A stretch of DNA of 64,000 nt from Mycobacterium attenuatum (GCF_900566085.1 NZ_UPHT01000032.1:88890-152889); one strand, 5' to 3'; positions 1 to 10,147 are shown, numbered from the stretch's first letter. A program made the numbers and translations. Notes: generated from the letters alone by a model not told the origin.

Positions 1-1571
1 TGGCCGGTCACGGTCCAGCCGCACACCGGGTCTGGTTGCCGCCGCTGGAGTCGGCACCGGCGCTGGATGCCCTGCTGGCCGACGAAGCGCGACCTGAATT
101 GACGGTGCCGATCGGCATCGTTGACCGGCCGTTTGACCAGTCCCGGTCGCCGCTGACGGTCGACTTGTCGGCGGCGGCGGGTCATGTCGCGGTGGTGGGG
201 GCGACCCGATCGGGCAAGTCGACCGCGTTGTGCACGCTGATCACCGCGCTGGCGGCCAGCCACGATGCGGGCCGGGTCCAGTTCTACTGCCTGGACTTCG
301 GCGGCGGTGCCCTGGCCTCCGTGCGGGGCCTGCCGCAAGTGGGGGCGGTCGCCGGACGCTCGGAGCCGGAGTTGGTCCGGCGTATGGTCGCCGAGCTCGA
401 GTCGGTCCTGCGGTCGCGAGAGTCGCTGTCGTGCGACCAGAGAACCGGCCGCGACCGGCGCGCCGACGTATTCTTGGTCGTCGACGGTTGGGCAAGCCTG
501 CGCCAGGCATTCGGCGAACTGGAGGAGCCGATTACCGCGCTTGCGGTCCAAGGCCTTTCGTTCGGCATCCACGTGGTGGTGTCGGCATCGCGGTGGGCGG
601 AGATCAGGCCGTCGCTCAAGGACCAAATCGGTACCCGGATTGAGCTGCGCCTGGGCGAGCCCGCCGATTCCGAAGTGGACCGCAAGCAGGCGCGGCAGGT
701 GCCCCCCGACCGCCCGGGGCGCGGGCTTGCGCCCGACGGCTCGCACATGATGATCGCCCTGCCCGAGCCGCATCAGATGAGGTGCTGCCACGGTGACACG
801 GTCGCGCCGCCCATACCGTTGCTGCCCACACGGGTGGACTACGGCAGCGTCCTGCACCGAGCAGGTGACCAGGATCGCCGGCGCATCATCATCGGTGCCG
901 AGGAGAGCGGATTGCAGCCCGCCACAGTCGATTTCGAACATCACTCCCATCTGGTGATCTTCGGCGACAACGAGTGCGGAAAGTCGGCCACGCTGCGCCT
1001 GCTGTGCCGGGAGATCGTCCGGACCAGGACTCCTGCGCAGGCCCAACTCTTCATCGTCGATTATCGGCGTGCACTGCTCGGCGTTGTCGAGTCGGAACAC
1101 CTTGGCGGCTACGTCGTGTCCGCGCCGGGATTGAATGCGGTGCTGCCGGGCGTGTTATCGCGGCTGCACGACCGAATGCTCCCGGCGGATGTCAGCCAGG
1201 CGCAGTTGCGCGCCAGGTCCTGGTGGGGCGGCCCGGACATTTACCTCGTGGTCGACGACTATGATCTGGTTGCCACTGCCGCGGCTAACCCACTGCTGAC
1301 ATTGCTCGAATACCTGCCGCACGCAATCGATCTCGGACTGCACCTGGTGGTCGCTCGGCGCAGCGGCGGGGCCGCGCGCGCCATGTTCGAGCCATTGTTG
1401 GCGGGCCTGCGTGACTTCGGCTGCATGGCGCTGATGATGAGCGGGCGTCCCGAGGAAGGCGCGTTATTCGGCACGAGCCGCCCGGGCCCGTTGCCCGCGG
1501 GCCGCGGTGTCCTGATCGCCCGTACCGGTGACGAGCGGCGCGTCCAGGTCGCGTGGAGTCCGCCGCCATGA
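1..1571 (+). CDS. eccC4: ESX-4 FtsK/SpoIIIE-type ATPase EccC4, 3' part only
   Basis: The frame is open from the left edge of the window, so this is the C-terminal ~520 residues of a larger motor ATPase; the true start lies outside. EccC proteins power substrate export through type VII secretion systems and carry three tandem ATPase domains. Two are visible: one with a good Walker A (GATRSGKST, near nt 198-224), and a last one with a degenerate P-loop ([10 protein letters not shown], near nt 963-990) and an acidic VVDDYD stretch. Degenerate distal P-loops are usual in EccC. It overlaps the next gene by an ATGA and is followed by the ESX-associated protein, esxU and esxT, the order of the ESX-4 locus, which supports EccC4 over other EccC paralogues. 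Confidence 0.93.
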   Translation, partial: AGHGPAAHRVWLPPLESAPALDALLADEARPELTVPIGIVDRPFDQSRSPLTVDLSAAAGHVAVVGATRSGKSTALCTLITALAASHDAGRVQFYCLDFGGGALASVRGLPQVGAVAGRSEPELVRRMVAELESVLRSRESLSCDQRTGRDRRADVFLVVDGWASLRQAFGELEEPITALAVQGLSFGIHVVVSASRWAEIRPSLKDQIGTRIELRLGEPADSEVDRKQARQVPPDRPGRGLAPDGSHMMIALPEPHQMRCCHGDTVAPPIPLLPTRVDYGSVLHRAGDQDRRRIIIGAEESGLQPATVDFEHHSHLVIFGDNECGKSATLRLLCREIVRTRTPAQAQLFIVDYRRALLGVVESEHLGGYVVSAPGLNAVLPGVLSRLHDRMLPADVSQAQLRARSWWGGPDIYLVVDDYDLVATAAANPLLTLLEYLPHAIDLGLHLVVARRSGGAARAMFEPLLAGLRDFGCMALMMSGRPEEGALFGTSRPGPLPAGRGVLIARTGDERRVQVAWSPPP

Positions 1572-2821
1572 GCCGGCCACATCCCGCGGTGATCGAGACC
1601 GGCCCAGGCGCCGTCCGCCGGTTATGTTGTGGCGCAGGGCCGCTCGTCAACACGGAGGTGTGCGCGGCTGCGCTGGATGCGATCGACGATGCGGTGGCGC
1701 TGGTCGCCGAGCACCCGGTGACCGTCGGCGCGTTGTGGTCGGCGACGCTTCGCGATCTGGCGCGTGATCACGGCGCTGGCATGGTCGTCGTGCATCCGTC
1801 GTGGTGGCCGCCATCGCGGGTGCGGGTGGTCAGCACGGCGGCCCGCGCTGTGGCCGCCGGTGACATCGTGGTGCGGCCGCGGTCGTGGTTGCTGAACCGG
1901 GCGGCCACGCAGGCGGTCGTGGTGGAGATCGCGGATCGGCTGGTGGCTGTCGTCGGCTCCGACGAGATGGTCGCGGTGGCGCGTTTGGCGCAGGCTCGAG
2001 TTTTGACCCAAGAGGCCGAAGAGGCCGAAGAGGCCGAAGAGGCCGAAGAGGCCGAAGAGGTAGCCGCCGTCGTGGCCGGCATGACCCGGGGTACCGCGGC
2101 GGCGGTGGTCATCGATGCTCAGAGCGCGGTCGCCGGAGCGGCAGCGCTTGCGAAATCGATCGCGGGTGCCCTGCGGGATCGCCACGCCGTCGCCGAGGTC
2201 GACGACGCCGGATTAGCCCGGTTGGCCCGGGACACGCCGGCGGAGCAGTCGCAATCCGCGGGCGGGTCCTTGAATGCTGAGCGTGGAGCCCGCGGTCGCA
2301 GGCTGGCGGCATGGATGGCCGCCGGCGTGGCTATGACGGTGGTGGTGGTGGCCGCAACGGCGCGACACGGTGCTGTGGCGGTGCAGGTGGCGCCGACGAC
2401 GTTTCTGGTGGAGGGCCGCGTGGCGCTCACCGTTCCGGCCGGCTGGTCCACGCAGCGGGTGACCGGTGGGCCGGGCTCGGCTCGAGTACAGCTCACGTCG
2501 CCGACGGATCCGGAGGTGGCCTTGCATGTCACGCAATCACAGGTGCCCGGGGAGACGCTGACCCAGGCCGTCGAACGGTTGCGAAGAGCCGTCGACGCAG
2601 AACCGGCGGGTGTATTCGTCGACTTCAATCCTTCCGGCGTCAGCGCCGGCCGACCCGTGGTGACCTACCGCGAGCTACGGGGCGGACATGACGTGTGGTG
2701 GACGGTGTTGCTCGACAGCGGCGTGCGGATCAGCATCGGATGTCAGAGCCGGCCGGGGGCCCGGGATGCCGTCCGCGACGTGTGCGAACGTGCCGTGCAA
2801 TCGGCGCATGCGGTCGGTTGA
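1568..2821 (+). CDS. Type VII secretion-associated membrane protein (Rv3446c-like)
   Basis: A 417-residue protein whose ATG overlaps the eccC4 stop (ATGA), the reason for preferring it over an in-frame upstream start at 1553. The N-terminal ~240 residues are a soluble Ala/Val-rich domain. One hydrophobic segment follows ([15 protein letters not shown], residues ~251-265). The C-terminal domain begins [15 protein letters not shown] and is probably extracytoplasmic. This matches the layout of T7SS-associated proteins next to ESX-4. A run of EEA repeats lies near residues 149-165. The exact role is unknown; position suggests an accessory part of ESX-4 secretion. Confidence 0.85.
   Translation: MSRPHPAVIETGPGAVRRLCCGAGPLVNTEVCAAALDAIDDAVALVAEHPVTVGALWSATLRDLARDHGAGMVVVHPSWWPPSRVRVVSTAARAVAAGDIVVRPRSWLLNRAATQAVVVEIADRLVAVVGSDEMVAVARLAQARVLTQEAEEAEEAEEAEEAEEVAAVVAGMTRGTAAAVVIDAQSAVAGAAALAKSIAGALRDRHAVAEVDDAGLARLARDTPAEQSQSAGGSLNAERGARGRRLAAWMAAGVAMTVVVVAATARHGAVAVQVAPTTFLVEGRVALTVPAGWSTQRVTGGPGSARVQLTSPTDPEVALHVTQSQVPGETLTQAVERLRRAVDAEPAGVFVDFNPSGVSAGRPVVTYRELRGGHDVWWTVLLDSGVRISIGCQSRPGARDAVRDVCERAVQSAHAVG
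2012..2056 (+). repeat. 9-bp tandem repeat (gaggccgaa x5) inside the T7SS-associated gene
   Basis: Five uninterrupted copies of gaggccgaa, followed by gagg. Each copy adds Glu-Ala-Glu in frame, so changes in copy number would alter the length of an acidic linker without breaking the gene. Confidence 0.9.
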
Positions 2822-2907
2822 ACCGGGAAATTTGGACGGAACCGAATCGCCTCGGCCGCAGTCGTATTTGGTATCAGCAACCGGAGAGCAACTGGGGAAG
2901 GAAACAG

Positions 2908-3222
2908 GTGAGCCCGAACGCCCTGAATGCCGATTTCGACCTGATGCGGTCGGTCGCGGCAACGACCGACGCGCGCAACGAGGAAATCCGGGCGATGCTG
3001 CAGGCATTCATCGGCCGGATGAGCAGCGTGCCGCCGTCGATCTGGGGTGGGCTGGCGGCCGCGCGATTCAAAGACGTAGTGGAGCGCTGGAACGCGGAGT
3101 CGACGCGCCTCTACCACGTGTTGCATGAGATCGCCGAAACCATTCGGCACAACGAGGCCGTGCTGCACGAGGCCGGTCAAAACCATGCCCGCCACGTCGC
3201 CAGCGCCGGCGGAACATTGTGA
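2908..3222 (+). CDS. esxU: ESAT-6-like protein EsxU
   Basis: A 104-residue WXG100 protein. The GTG at 2908 follows a strong purine-rich ribosome site (GGGGAAGGAA) and gives the family's usual length; longer in-frame readings run back into the upstream gene. The helix-turn-helix hairpin carries the W-x-G signature as IWGG near residue 48. It ends just before esxT, and the two should form the heterodimeric substrate of ESX-4. Its position directly after the T7SS-associated gene matches the Rv3445c locus. Confidence 0.92.
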   Translation: MSPNALNADFDLMRSVAATTDARNEEIRAMLQAFIGRMSSVPPSIWGGLAAARFKDVVERWNAESTRLYHVLHEIAETIRHNEAVLHEAGQNHARHVASAGGTL

Positions 3223-3242
3223 CCGAGAGGATTAGCCTTGAT

Positions 3243-3545
3243 ATGACCGCCGAGCCGGCCTTGTCGTACAACTTCGACGCCATCGAATACGGCGTTCGTC
3301 AGGAGATCCACACCACCTCGGCGCGTTTCAACGCCGCGCTCGAGGAGCTGAGCTCCCGCATCGCGCCGTTGCAGCAGCTGTGGACTCGGGAAGCGGCCAC
3401 GGCGTATCAACTCGAGCAACTCAGGTGGCACCAGGCCGCTGAGGCGCTCAACGAGATCCTGATCGACCTGGGAAATGCGGTCCGCGACGGTGCCGAGGAG
3501 GTGGCGCACGCCGACCGCCGGGCAGCGGGTACGTGGGGGCGGTAG
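3243..3545 (+). CDS. esxT: ESAT-6-like protein EsxT
   Basis: A 100-residue WXG100-type protein, partner of EsxU in the ESX-4 cluster. The start at 3243 gives the usual EsxT length; a longer in-frame start at 3219 would overlap the esxU stop. The turn between the helices keeps the tryptophan (LQQLWTREAA), but the glycine of W-x-G is replaced by Arg, so the classic motif is carried only by EsxU. Arrangement and near-zero spacing indicate translation as one operon with esxU. Confidence 0.92.
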   Translation: MTAEPALSYNFDAIEYGVRQEIHTTSARFNAALEELSSRIAPLQQLWTREAATAYQLEQLRWHQAAEALNEILIDLGNAVRDGAEEVAHADRRAAGTWGR

Positions 3546-3560
3546 TCACCTGCTGAGACT

Positions 3561-3601
3561 CTGTGCGGTCCCGGCGGAGGAGAGCCGTCGGGACCGCACA
3601 G
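3561..3601 (+). terminator. Hairpin terminator after esxT
   Basis: A perfect 13-bp stem (CTGTGCGGTCCCG paired with CGGGACCGCACAG) around a 15-nt loop begins 15 nt after the esxT stop. There is no T-tract, as is common for mycobacterial intrinsic terminators. It separates the ESX-4 operon from rplM-rpsI. Confidence 0.7.
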
Positions 3602-3795
3602 TGATATTGACCTGCGGCGATTTTGACCTGCGGGGATGGCCGTCGGTAAGCTGCTCCGTTGGCGTGTGGTACGCCGGGGCCTCGGGTCAATGTCGGTCGC
3701 CGAGAACTAGCCCATCGTTGACGCTCACCGTCGACGCCTGACCGGCGCCCGGATCACACCGGGGTCCGCCCGAGAGAGAAAGTGTGGTAAGCGCT

Positions 3796-4239
3796 GTGCC
3801 TACATACGCGCCCAAGGCGGGTGACACCACGAGGTCGTGGTATGTCATCGACGCCACGGACGTTGTGCTTGGCCGCCTTGCCGTTGCAGCGGCCAACCTG
3901 CTGCGCGGCAAGCACAAGCCGACGTTCGCGCCCAATGTCGACGGTGGCGACTTCGTCATCATCGTCAACGCCGACAAGGTTGCCATCAGCGGCGACAAAC
4001 TGCGTCACAAGATGGCTTACCGCCACTCGGGATATCCCGGCGGCCTGCGCAAGCGCACGATCGGCGAGCTGATGCAACAACATCCGGATCGCGTGGTGGA
4101 AAAAGCGATCGTCGGGATGCTGCCGAAGAACAAGCTGAGCCGTCAGATCCAGCGCAAGCTGCGCGTCTACGCCGGGCCGGAGCATCCCCACACCGCGCAG
4201 CAGCCGGTTCCGTTCGAGATCAAGCAGGTGGCGCAGTGA
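3796..4239 (+). CDS. rplM: 50S ribosomal protein L13
   Basis: A 147-residue protein that folds early in 50S assembly and binds 23S rRNA. Family landmarks are [17 protein letters not shown] near the N-terminus, [12 protein letters not shown], the SGYPGG loop and [11 protein letters not shown]. The GTG at 3796 ([10 protein letters not shown]) gives the normal mycobacterial length; an in-frame GTG 12 nt upstream is less likely. The stop overlaps the start of rpsI (GTGA), the usual L13-S9 operon. Confidence 0.98.
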   Translation: MPTYAPKAGDTTRSWYVIDATDVVLGRLAVAAANLLRGKHKPTFAPNVDGGDFVIIVNADKVAISGDKLRHKMAYRHSGYPGGLRKRTIGELMQQHPDRVVEKAIVGMLPKNKLSRQIQRKLRVYAGPEHPHTAQQPVPFEIKQVAQ

Positions 4240-4688
4240 CCGAAATCAGCGAGGCTCCCGCCGTCGAGAGCCAGTCAATCCAGCACGAATCGTTCGTGTT
4301 CGAACGGCCCATCCAGACCGTCGGACGCCGCAAGGAAGCCGTGGTGCGGGTGCGACTGGTGCCCGGTACCGGCAAGTTCGACCTCAACGGCCGCACTTTG
4401 GAGGACTACTTTCCGAACAAGGTGCACCAGCAACTCATCAAGGCTCCGCTGGTCACGGTCGACCGGGTGGAAAGCTACGACGTCTTCGCTCACCTCAACG
4501 GTGGCGGCCCCTCGGGCCAGGCGGGGGCATTGCGCCTCGGCATAGCGCGCGCGCTGATTCTGGCCAACCCGGACGACCGGCCCCCGCTGAAGAAGGCCGG
4601 CTTCCTGACCCGCGATCCGCGTGCCACCGAGCGCAAGAAGTACGGCCTGAAGAAGGCCCGCAAGGCACCTCAGTACAGCAAGCGCTGA
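4236..4688 (+). CDS. rpsI: 30S ribosomal protein S9
   Basis: A 150-residue protein of the 30S head whose C-terminal tail reaches the P site. S9 features include [17 protein letters not shown], the [20 protein letters not shown] core and the basic C-terminus ending QYSKR. The N-terminal ~35 residues are an acidic extension seen in actinobacterial S9. Its GTG overlaps the rplM stop by one base, indicating translational coupling. Confidence 0.98.
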   Translation: MTEISEAPAVESQSIQHESFVFERPIQTVGRRKEAVVRVRLVPGTGKFDLNGRTLEDYFPNKVHQQLIKAPLVTVDRVESYDVFAHLNGGGPSGQAGALRLGIARALILANPDDRPPLKKAGFLTRDPRATERKKYGLKKARKAPQYSKR

Positions 4689-4824
4689 CCAACATCACTT
4701 TCTGGCCGCAACCGTGCCATTTATGCATCATGTGCGGCGTGTCGACGTTCACACGGGCACGGTTTCGGCGAGAAAGAAATGGGCACCTTGGGTGCAAGAC
4801 GTCAACTGTGAGAGGTTTGTCCGC

Positions 4825-6162
4825 ATGGGTCGACTATTTGGCACCGACGGCGTGCGCGGGGTCGCCAATCGTGAGCTGACCGCGGAGTTGGCCCTGGCGC
4901 TGGGCGCCGCCGCGGCGCGGCACCTGGCGAGCCCGGGTAGACCCGGCCGGCGAATAGCCGTCGTCGGCCGCGATCCGCGGGCCAGCGGCGAAATGCTGGA
5001 AGCTGCCGTGATCGCCGGGCTGACCAGCGAAGGTGTCGATGCGCTGCGGGTCGGGGTGCTGCCGACACCGGCGGTGGCCTACCTGACCGGCGCCTACGAC
5101 GCCGACTTCGGGGTGATGATCTCGGCGTCGCACAACCCGATGCCCGACAACGGCATCAAGATCTTCGGCGCCGGCGGCCAGAAACTGGACGACGACACCG
5201 AGGATCAGATCGAGAACCTGGTGGCATCCGGTCCGGGGCTGCGCCCGGTAGGCACCGGAATCGGCCGTGTCGTCGATGCCGAGGACGCCGCGGAACGCTA
5301 CCTGCGTCAGGTGAGCAAGGCCAGTACCACCCCGCTCGACGGGCTGACCGTGGTCGTCGATTGCGCCCACGGCGCCGCCTCGGCCGTGGCGCCGCGCGCG
5401 TATCGCGCCGCCGGGGCCAACGTCATCGCGATCAACGCCGAGCCCAACGGAGTCAACATCAACGACGCCTGCGGATCGACGGACTTGGATACCTTGCGGG
5501 CGGCGGTCATCGCGCACCGTGCCGACCTGGGTCTGGCGCACGACGGAGATGCCGACCGCTGCCTGGCGGTCGACGCCAACGGTGAACTCGTCGACGGCGA
5601 CGCCATCATGGTGGTGCTGGCGCTGGGCATGCGGGAAGCAGGCGAACTGACTGCCGACACGTTGGTCACCACCGTCATGAGCAACCTGGGGCTGCACCTG
5701 GCCATGCGCGCCGCCGGCATCACGGTGCGCACCACCGCCGTCGGTGACCGTTACGTCCTCGAGGAGTTGCGCGCCGGCGACTACAGCCTGGGCGGTGAGC
5801 AATCCGGCCATATTGTGATGCCGGCGCTGGGATCGACCGGAGACGGCATTGTCACCGGGCTGCGGGTGATGACCCGCATGGTGCAGACCGGCTCGTCGCT
5901 CGCCTCGCTGGCGTCGGCGATGCAGACGTTGCCCCAGGTGCTGATCAACGTCGAGGTTGCCGACAAAGCCACCGCCGCCGCGGCGCCGTCGGTCCAGACG
6001 GCCGTCGACCAGGCTGCGGCAGAGTTGGGCGACACGGGCCGAATCCTGTTGCGCCCCTCCGGAACTGAACCGGTCATCCGAGTCATGGTGGAGGCGGCCA
6101 ACGAGGACGTCGCGCAGCGGGTGGCGGCCGGCGTCGCGGACGCAGTCAGCGCCGCGCACTGA
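4825..6162 (+). CDS. glmM: Phosphoglucosamine mutase
   Basis: A 445-residue enzyme converting glucosamine-6-phosphate to glucosamine-1-phosphate for UDP-GlcNAc, the precursor of peptidoglycan and the arabinogalactan linker. Visible motifs are [12 protein letters not shown] at the start, the phosphoserine loop [14 protein letters not shown], the metal loop DGDADRC and the C-terminal phosphate-binding [11 protein letters not shown]. The ATG at 4825 has a GAGAGG ribosome site and matches the family N-terminus. glmS, the preceding step, lies about 4 kb downstream on the same strand. Confidence 0.97.
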   Translation: MGRLFGTDGVRGVANRELTAELALALGAAAARHLASPGRPGRRIAVVGRDPRASGEMLEAAVIAGLTSEGVDALRVGVLPTPAVAYLTGAYDADFGVMISASHNPMPDNGIKIFGAGGQKLDDDTEDQIENLVASGPGLRPVGTGIGRVVDAEDAAERYLRQVSKASTTPLDGLTVVVDCAHGAASAVAPRAYRAAGANVIAINAEPNGVNINDACGSTDLDTLRAAVIAHRADLGLAHDGDADRCLAVDANGELVDGDAIMVVLALGMREAGELTADTLVTTVMSNLGLHLAMRAAGITVRTTAVGDRYVLEELRAGDYSLGGEQSGHIVMPALGSTGDGIVTGLRVMTRMVQTGSSLASLASAMQTLPQVLINVEVADKATAAAAPSVQTAVDQAAAELGDTGRILLRPSGTEPVIRVMVEAANEDVAQRVAAGVADAVSAAH

Positions 6163-6205
6163 ATTTCGGCGGAACCCCGGCGCCGTATCCGGCGTCGAAC
6201 CAAAT

Positions 6206-6526
6206 ATGAGACTCGATGATGGAAAAAGCTACGCCGGCAGCGCTATTGACGTGGCGGCGGTGCTTGCGGTCGCCGACAGGATCAGCAGTGCAGCCGAGTT
6301 GGTCGACGATGCTGCCGTAAACCTGTTGTCCCGGTTAACTTTCTGCGCCGCCCGCGCCGGCCGGGCGTACTCGCAGCATGGTGAGGCGTTGCGTACCGGG
6401 ATGGACCGGCTGGGCGCCGACTTGTCGCAGTGGTCGCGTGCGGCCGCCGAGCTGGCCGTCGCGCTGCGTGCCAGCGCCGTGCGCTATGCCGATGCCGAGC
6501 TGTCCGCCGCGGGCCGGATCGCCTGA
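6206..6526 (+). CDS. Small WXG100-like protein next to glmM (Rv3440c-like)
   Basis: A 106-residue, Ala-rich, helical protein without signal peptide. Size, predicted helix content and a Trp in the second half (LSQWSRAAAEL) resemble ESX/WXG100 proteins, though the W-x-G signature is absent. It is followed after 2 nt by a larger protein that does carry a W-x-G. Homologous pairs sit at this place in other mycobacteria but have no known function. I infer a T7SS-type partner protein from size, pairing and nearness to ESX-4; there is no direct motif proof. Confidence 0.75.
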   Translation: MRLDDGKSYAGSAIDVAAVLAVADRISSAAELVDDAAVNLLSRLTFCAARAGRAYSQHGEALRTGMDRLGADLSQWSRAAAELAVALRASAVRYADAELSAAGRIA

Positions 6527-6528
6527 TC

Positions 6529-7884
6529 GTGGCCAATCGGTTAGGCGTCGCCGAACGCCTCGCGGAAGGCGCGTCGGCGCTCGAACGAACCGAGACCTAC
6601 GTGCGGGCCTGCCAGCGGCTTGGCTACCACCACCCGGACCTGACGTCGCGGCCCGGCCAGATCAGCGACTGGTACGACGGCGAGGTAGGGCTGGACCTGT
6701 ATGCGCTCGACGCAGACTGCGCACAGCTGCGGGCCGCGGGTACCGCGATCACCGAGGCGTTGCGGATACAGCGTGCCCAGATAGCTGAGCTGGCATCGGC
6801 ATGGGCGGGACCGGCAGCCGATGCGGCGGTTCGTTTTCTGCAGCGACACTGCGATGCGGCGACCACGTTGGCCACCGAAGTGCGCGCGGCGGCACAGCGT
6901 TGCGAGTCACTGCGCGACAACCTGTGGCAGCTGATCGACTCCAAGGTGGCGACGGCTATCGCCATCGACGATCGCGCGCTCGCCCAGCGGCCGCTGTGGT
7001 CGGCGGCGGCCGCCACGGTGCTCAGCGGCGCGGGAGACCGGCGCACGGCCGAAGAGGTGCTTCGCGGTCAGGTTATGTCCTACGTTGACAACGATATTCG
7101 CCATGACTGGCTGAGGGCGATGTGTTCGACTCTGGCCGGGGTAACGGCGTCCTACGACATGGTCAGCGACCGGTTGGCGGCCACACCGCGGGTGTGTTTC
7201 GAGACGGCCGGAGACCTCGCCACGGATTGGCCCCCCAGTCGGTCCGGATGGCTGCCCGCACCCAGGACGGCTGGCCCGCCCGCCGCGGGTGTCGCGGACG
7301 CCGTGCCGTCGGACCCGGCGCCGGCTCAGACTGCGGTTGCACCGGCGACTCCCGCGGCCCAGGGCGCCGCACCGGCCTTGTCGGGGCTGGCGGGCGATGG
7401 TGCGGCCGCTCCGCTCGGCGGCTCGGGCGGACTCGGGGGAGCCGGCGGCCTAGCTGAACTTGCCGGCCGAATTGTCGATGCAATGGAGGGCCTTGTGGGC
7501 GCGGCCGCCGGACAGTTCAGCGACCCGTTGGTTTCCGGGGGTCCTGCTGTGGCCGATGATCCCGTGGTTGACGACGCTGTCGACGATGGTGGACCCGACG
7601 AGGCAGCACGTTCGGCCCAGCCCCAACGAGCCAGCGACCTCGGCGGACCGGGCTCCGGCAACGTGACCGACGAAGCCATTGCCGAGCCGGCGGCAATGCC
7701 CGCTGCACCGGCCGCTGCCGGGCCGCCGAGCGCTGAACCGCCGGCTGAGCGGCCGCTAGTGGTTGACCCGCCGCCCGCGGCCGCGCCGCCGGTGCCGGCG
7801 GACGGGTCGCATCCCCAATCGCCTGCGAAGGCGTCGACGCCCTGTGAGATCGCCGCGGATGAGCTTCCGAAGGCCGGGCAATGA
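6529..7884 (+). CDS. Ala/Pro-rich protein with WXG100-like N-terminal domain (Rv3439c-like)
   Basis: A 451-residue protein beginning at a GTG two bases after the preceding stop, so translationally coupled to it. Residues ~1-235 are helical and contain W-x-G in ASAWAGPAADAAV (near residue 89), as in long WXG100-type T7SS proteins. From ~240 onwards it becomes a low-complexity Ala/Pro/Gly/Asp-rich region, with a short less repetitive end (PCEIAADELPKAGQ). No enzymatic motif is visible. The pair resembles a T7SS substrate with its small partner, possibly served by ESX-4 upstream; this is inference. Confidence 0.75.
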   Translation: MANRLGVAERLAEGASALERTETYVRACQRLGYHHPDLTSRPGQISDWYDGEVGLDLYALDADCAQLRAAGTAITEALRIQRAQIAELASAWAGPAADAAVRFLQRHCDAATTLATEVRAAAQRCESLRDNLWQLIDSKVATAIAIDDRALAQRPLWSAAAATVLSGAGDRRTAEEVLRGQVMSYVDNDIRHDWLRAMCSTLAGVTASYDMVSDRLAATPRVCFETAGDLATDWPPSRSGWLPAPRTAGPPAAGVADAVPSDPAPAQTAVAPATPAAQGAAPALSGLAGDGAAAPLGGSGGLGGAGGLAELAGRIVDAMEGLVGAAAGQFSDPLVSGGPAVADDPVVDDAVDDGGPDEAARSAQPQRASDLGGPGSGNVTDEAIAEPAAMPAAPAAAGPPSAEPPAERPLVVDPPPAAAPPVPADGSHPQSPAKASTPCEIAADELPKAGQ

Positions 7885-7889
7885 CCGCG

Positions 7890-8933
7890 TCAGCAGGGCC
7901 GCAGCCGCAGCAGCTCCTCGACGTAGCGCACCGCTTCACCGGCATCGCCGGTGACCGGTCTGGCCAAGAGCGTGGTGACGCCGGCGTCAGCGAAGGCGGC
8001 CAGGCGTTCGGCGACGTGGCCTCGCGGCCCGATCAGCGAGATCCCGCGCACCAGCTCGTCGGGAACCGCGTCGATCGCCTGTTGTTTGCGGCCTGCCAGA
8101 TACAGCTCCTGGATCCGGTCTGCGGCCGCCCCGAAGCCATATCGGGTGGCCAGGCTGTGGTAGAAGTTGCGGCCTTTGGCGCCCATTCCGCCGATGTAGA
8201 GGGCCAGTTGCGGTTTGGTCCACCCCAGTCGCTCATCGACATTGTCCCCGATCGCCAGGGAGGTACCGACGATCACGTCCAGCGGTCCCAGCACAGGATC
8301 TCGTTTGGCGGTGCCGGCAGCCAGCGCTTCTCCCCAGACCGCGTGAGCCTTCTCCGGGTAGAAGAAGACGGGCTGCCAGCCCTCCGCGATCTCTGCGGTC
8401 AGCTCGACGTTCTTCGGTCCCAGCGCGGCGATGGATATCGGGATGCGTTCTCGCACAGGATGGTTGATGAGCTGCAGCGCTTTACCCAAACCGGTTCCTC
8501 GATCAGCGGGCAGTGGGATCTGGTAGTGCTTGCCGGCGAAGTGCAGACGCTCCCGGCGCCAGATCCGCCGACAGATTTCCACCACCTCACGGGTGCGCCC
8601 TATCGGGGCGTCGAATTCGACGCCATGGAAGCCCTCGATCACTTGAGGTCCGGACGTGCCGATCCCCAGGTGGAAACGGCCGTCGGAGACGAAGTCCAGG
8701 CCGGCGGCGGTCATGGCCAGCAGCGGCGGCGTGCGGATATAGATCGGAACCACCCCGGAAGCCAACTCCACGCGGGTGGTCCTGGCCGCCAAAAACCCCA
8801 GCTGGCTGACGGCGTCAAAGGAATACGCCTCCGCCACCACCGCGAGGTCGATGCCGGCTTTTTCCAGTTCGACGACGCGGTCGACGGCTTGGTGAAAGCC
8901 GCCCGAGTAGTCCAGGGCAATGCCGATTCGCAT
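7890..8933 (-). CDS. LLM-class F420-dependent oxidoreductase
   Basis: A 347-residue luciferase-like TIM barrel. The N-terminus MRIGIALDYSG, the GVVPIYIRTPPLLAMTAAGLD segment, LGIGTSGPQVIEGFHG and the AEGWQPVFFYPE region are typical of mycobacterial F420-binding LLM enzymes. The substrate cannot be told. The ATG at 8933 has GGTAAG eight bases upstream; a GTG at 8942 is possible. It is convergent with the Ala/Pro-rich gene, the two stops being 5 bp apart, and appears monocistronic. Confidence 0.88.
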   Translation of the reverse strand: MRIGIALDYSGGFHQAVDRVVELEKAGIDLAVVAEAYSFDAVSQLGFLAARTTRVELASGVVPIYIRTPPLLAMTAAGLDFVSDGRFHLGIGTSGPQVIEGFHGVEFDAPIGRTREVVEICRRIWRRERLHFAGKHYQIPLPADRGTGLGKALQLINHPVRERIPISIAALGPKNVELTAEIAEGWQPVFFYPEKAHAVWGEALAAGTAKRDPVLGPLDVIVGTSLAIGDNVDERLGWTKPQLALYIGGMGAKGRNFYHSLATRYGFGAAADRIQELYLAGRKQQAIDAVPDELVRGISLIGPRGHVAERLAAFADAGVTTLLARPVTGDAGEAVRYVEELLRLRPC

Positions 8934-9307
8934 CAACGACACTTACCACGGTGACACGGCCGCGCGGCGCTGCGGTGCCCGCGCATGGCTTAACCTGAGC
9001 AGCCGCGCCGCGCATGAGGCAGACCAACTCGACCGCCGTTGCCAACAGTTTTCGAGCTGGTCCGGGCAATCCTTGGAAACAAGATCAAAGTCCATACCCG
9101 CCACGCATTCGTACTGAGCAAAGGTTCCTCGTCGACAAGTCCAGGAAGGCGAGCGCGATCAATTTCGTCGATGCCCGCACCGCTCCGTGAGCAGGACGTC
9201 GGAACCCTGCGCTTTTCGCAGGCTAATGCAGCATGCGTTCAAGCTAGGTGGGTAGCAGGACCCGCGCTCGGGACTATGGCTCAAGTCGCCTGGGCGCGCG
9301 GCAGGCG
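8934..9307. other. Intergenic gap upstream of the LLM gene
   Basis: About 370 bp between the LLM start and the end of the next minus-strand gene. It must carry the LLM promoter. I see no convincing gene, repeat or hairpin. Confidence 0.5.
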
Positions 9308-10147
9308 TCACTTCAACAGCGTGACGATCTTCTCTTCAGCGGTCACCGGCGGAGCTTCCGGATCCACCACGTCCGTCTTGGGCAACTGCACGTCCGGGTC
9401 GGCGAACTGGCGATACGTCTTGTCGCCGCCAAGGGTGTACAGCAGATATCCGGTGAGCAGCGCCCGAACCGAGCGCTGGGTCCTGCGGTCAGCGCCGGCC
9501 AGTCCGACCGCCTTCGCCAGCCGCCTGCCCTCCACCAGGCCGCCGGCCTTGGCTTTGCTGACGATGCGCAACGTGGCCGCGTCCCACGCCCGCGCCAACT
9601 CGAGCGCATTGGACGTCAACGTCTTGGGATCGGCGGGCGCGGCCATGATCAGACCCGGAACCTGCAGGGTCGCGACGGGCTGCTCCGGCGGGGGAGCGGT
9701 CACGCTGGGAAAGATCGCCGCCACGGCTGCCGGCTTATTGGGCATGCCGGCCGCCGCGAACACCGCGGCCGAGCCGCCGAAGCCGTGTCCGGCCAGTCCC
9801 AGCTTGGCGGGGTGCACGCTAATCTTGCCGGGCCCCAGCCGGACCCCCGCCACGATGTCGAGGGCAACGCCTAGATCGAAGGCCAGGTTCAGCGCCGACG
9901 GCGCGAGGCCCCGTTGAGTATCGGGCGCCCCGGCCACAATGCCCCATGACGCAAGGTGTTCCAACAGGCCCGAATAGCGGGTAGCTGAGGTCAGCCAGTC
10001 GTGGCCGAAGGCAATGCCGGGCAAGTTGGTCCCGGCTTCCGGGGTGTACACCACTCCCGGCAGGCCGGCAAAGGCGAGGTCACCGCGCAGAACGCGGTGG
10101 GGACCACGGCGGCTGAGGGCGGCGAAGAGCTTGCGGGTGCGGGCCAC
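9308..10147 (-). CDS. Alpha/beta-hydrolase-fold protein lacking the nucleophile (Rv3438-like)
   Basis: A 279-residue protein resembling dienelactone hydrolase/PET-hydrolase-like folds: strand segments LPGVVYTPEAGTNLPGIAFGHDW, then the nucleophile-elbow region KLGLAGHGFGGSAAVFAAAG. The elbow reads G-H-G-F-G where active members have G-H-S-x-G, so the catalytic Ser is Gly. It may therefore be non-hydrolytic or use another residue. No signal peptide. It starts at a GTG and is divergent from glmS across a repeat-containing 229-bp gap. The position matches Rv3438; I do not know whether that protein shares the substitution. Confidence 0.8.
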   Translation of the reverse strand: MARTRKLFAALSRRGPHRVLRGDLAFAGLPGVVYTPEAGTNLPGIAFGHDWLTSATRYSGLLEHLASWGIVAGAPDTQRGLAPSALNLAFDLGVALDIVAGVRLGPGKISVHPAKLGLAGHGFGGSAAVFAAAGMPNKPAAVAAIFPSVTAPPPEQPVATLQVPGLIMAAPADPKTLTSNALELARAWDAATLRIVSKAKAGGLVEGRRLAKAVGLAGADRRTQRSVRALLTGYLLYTLGGDKTYRQFADPDVQLPKTDVVDPEAPPVTAEEKIVTLLK

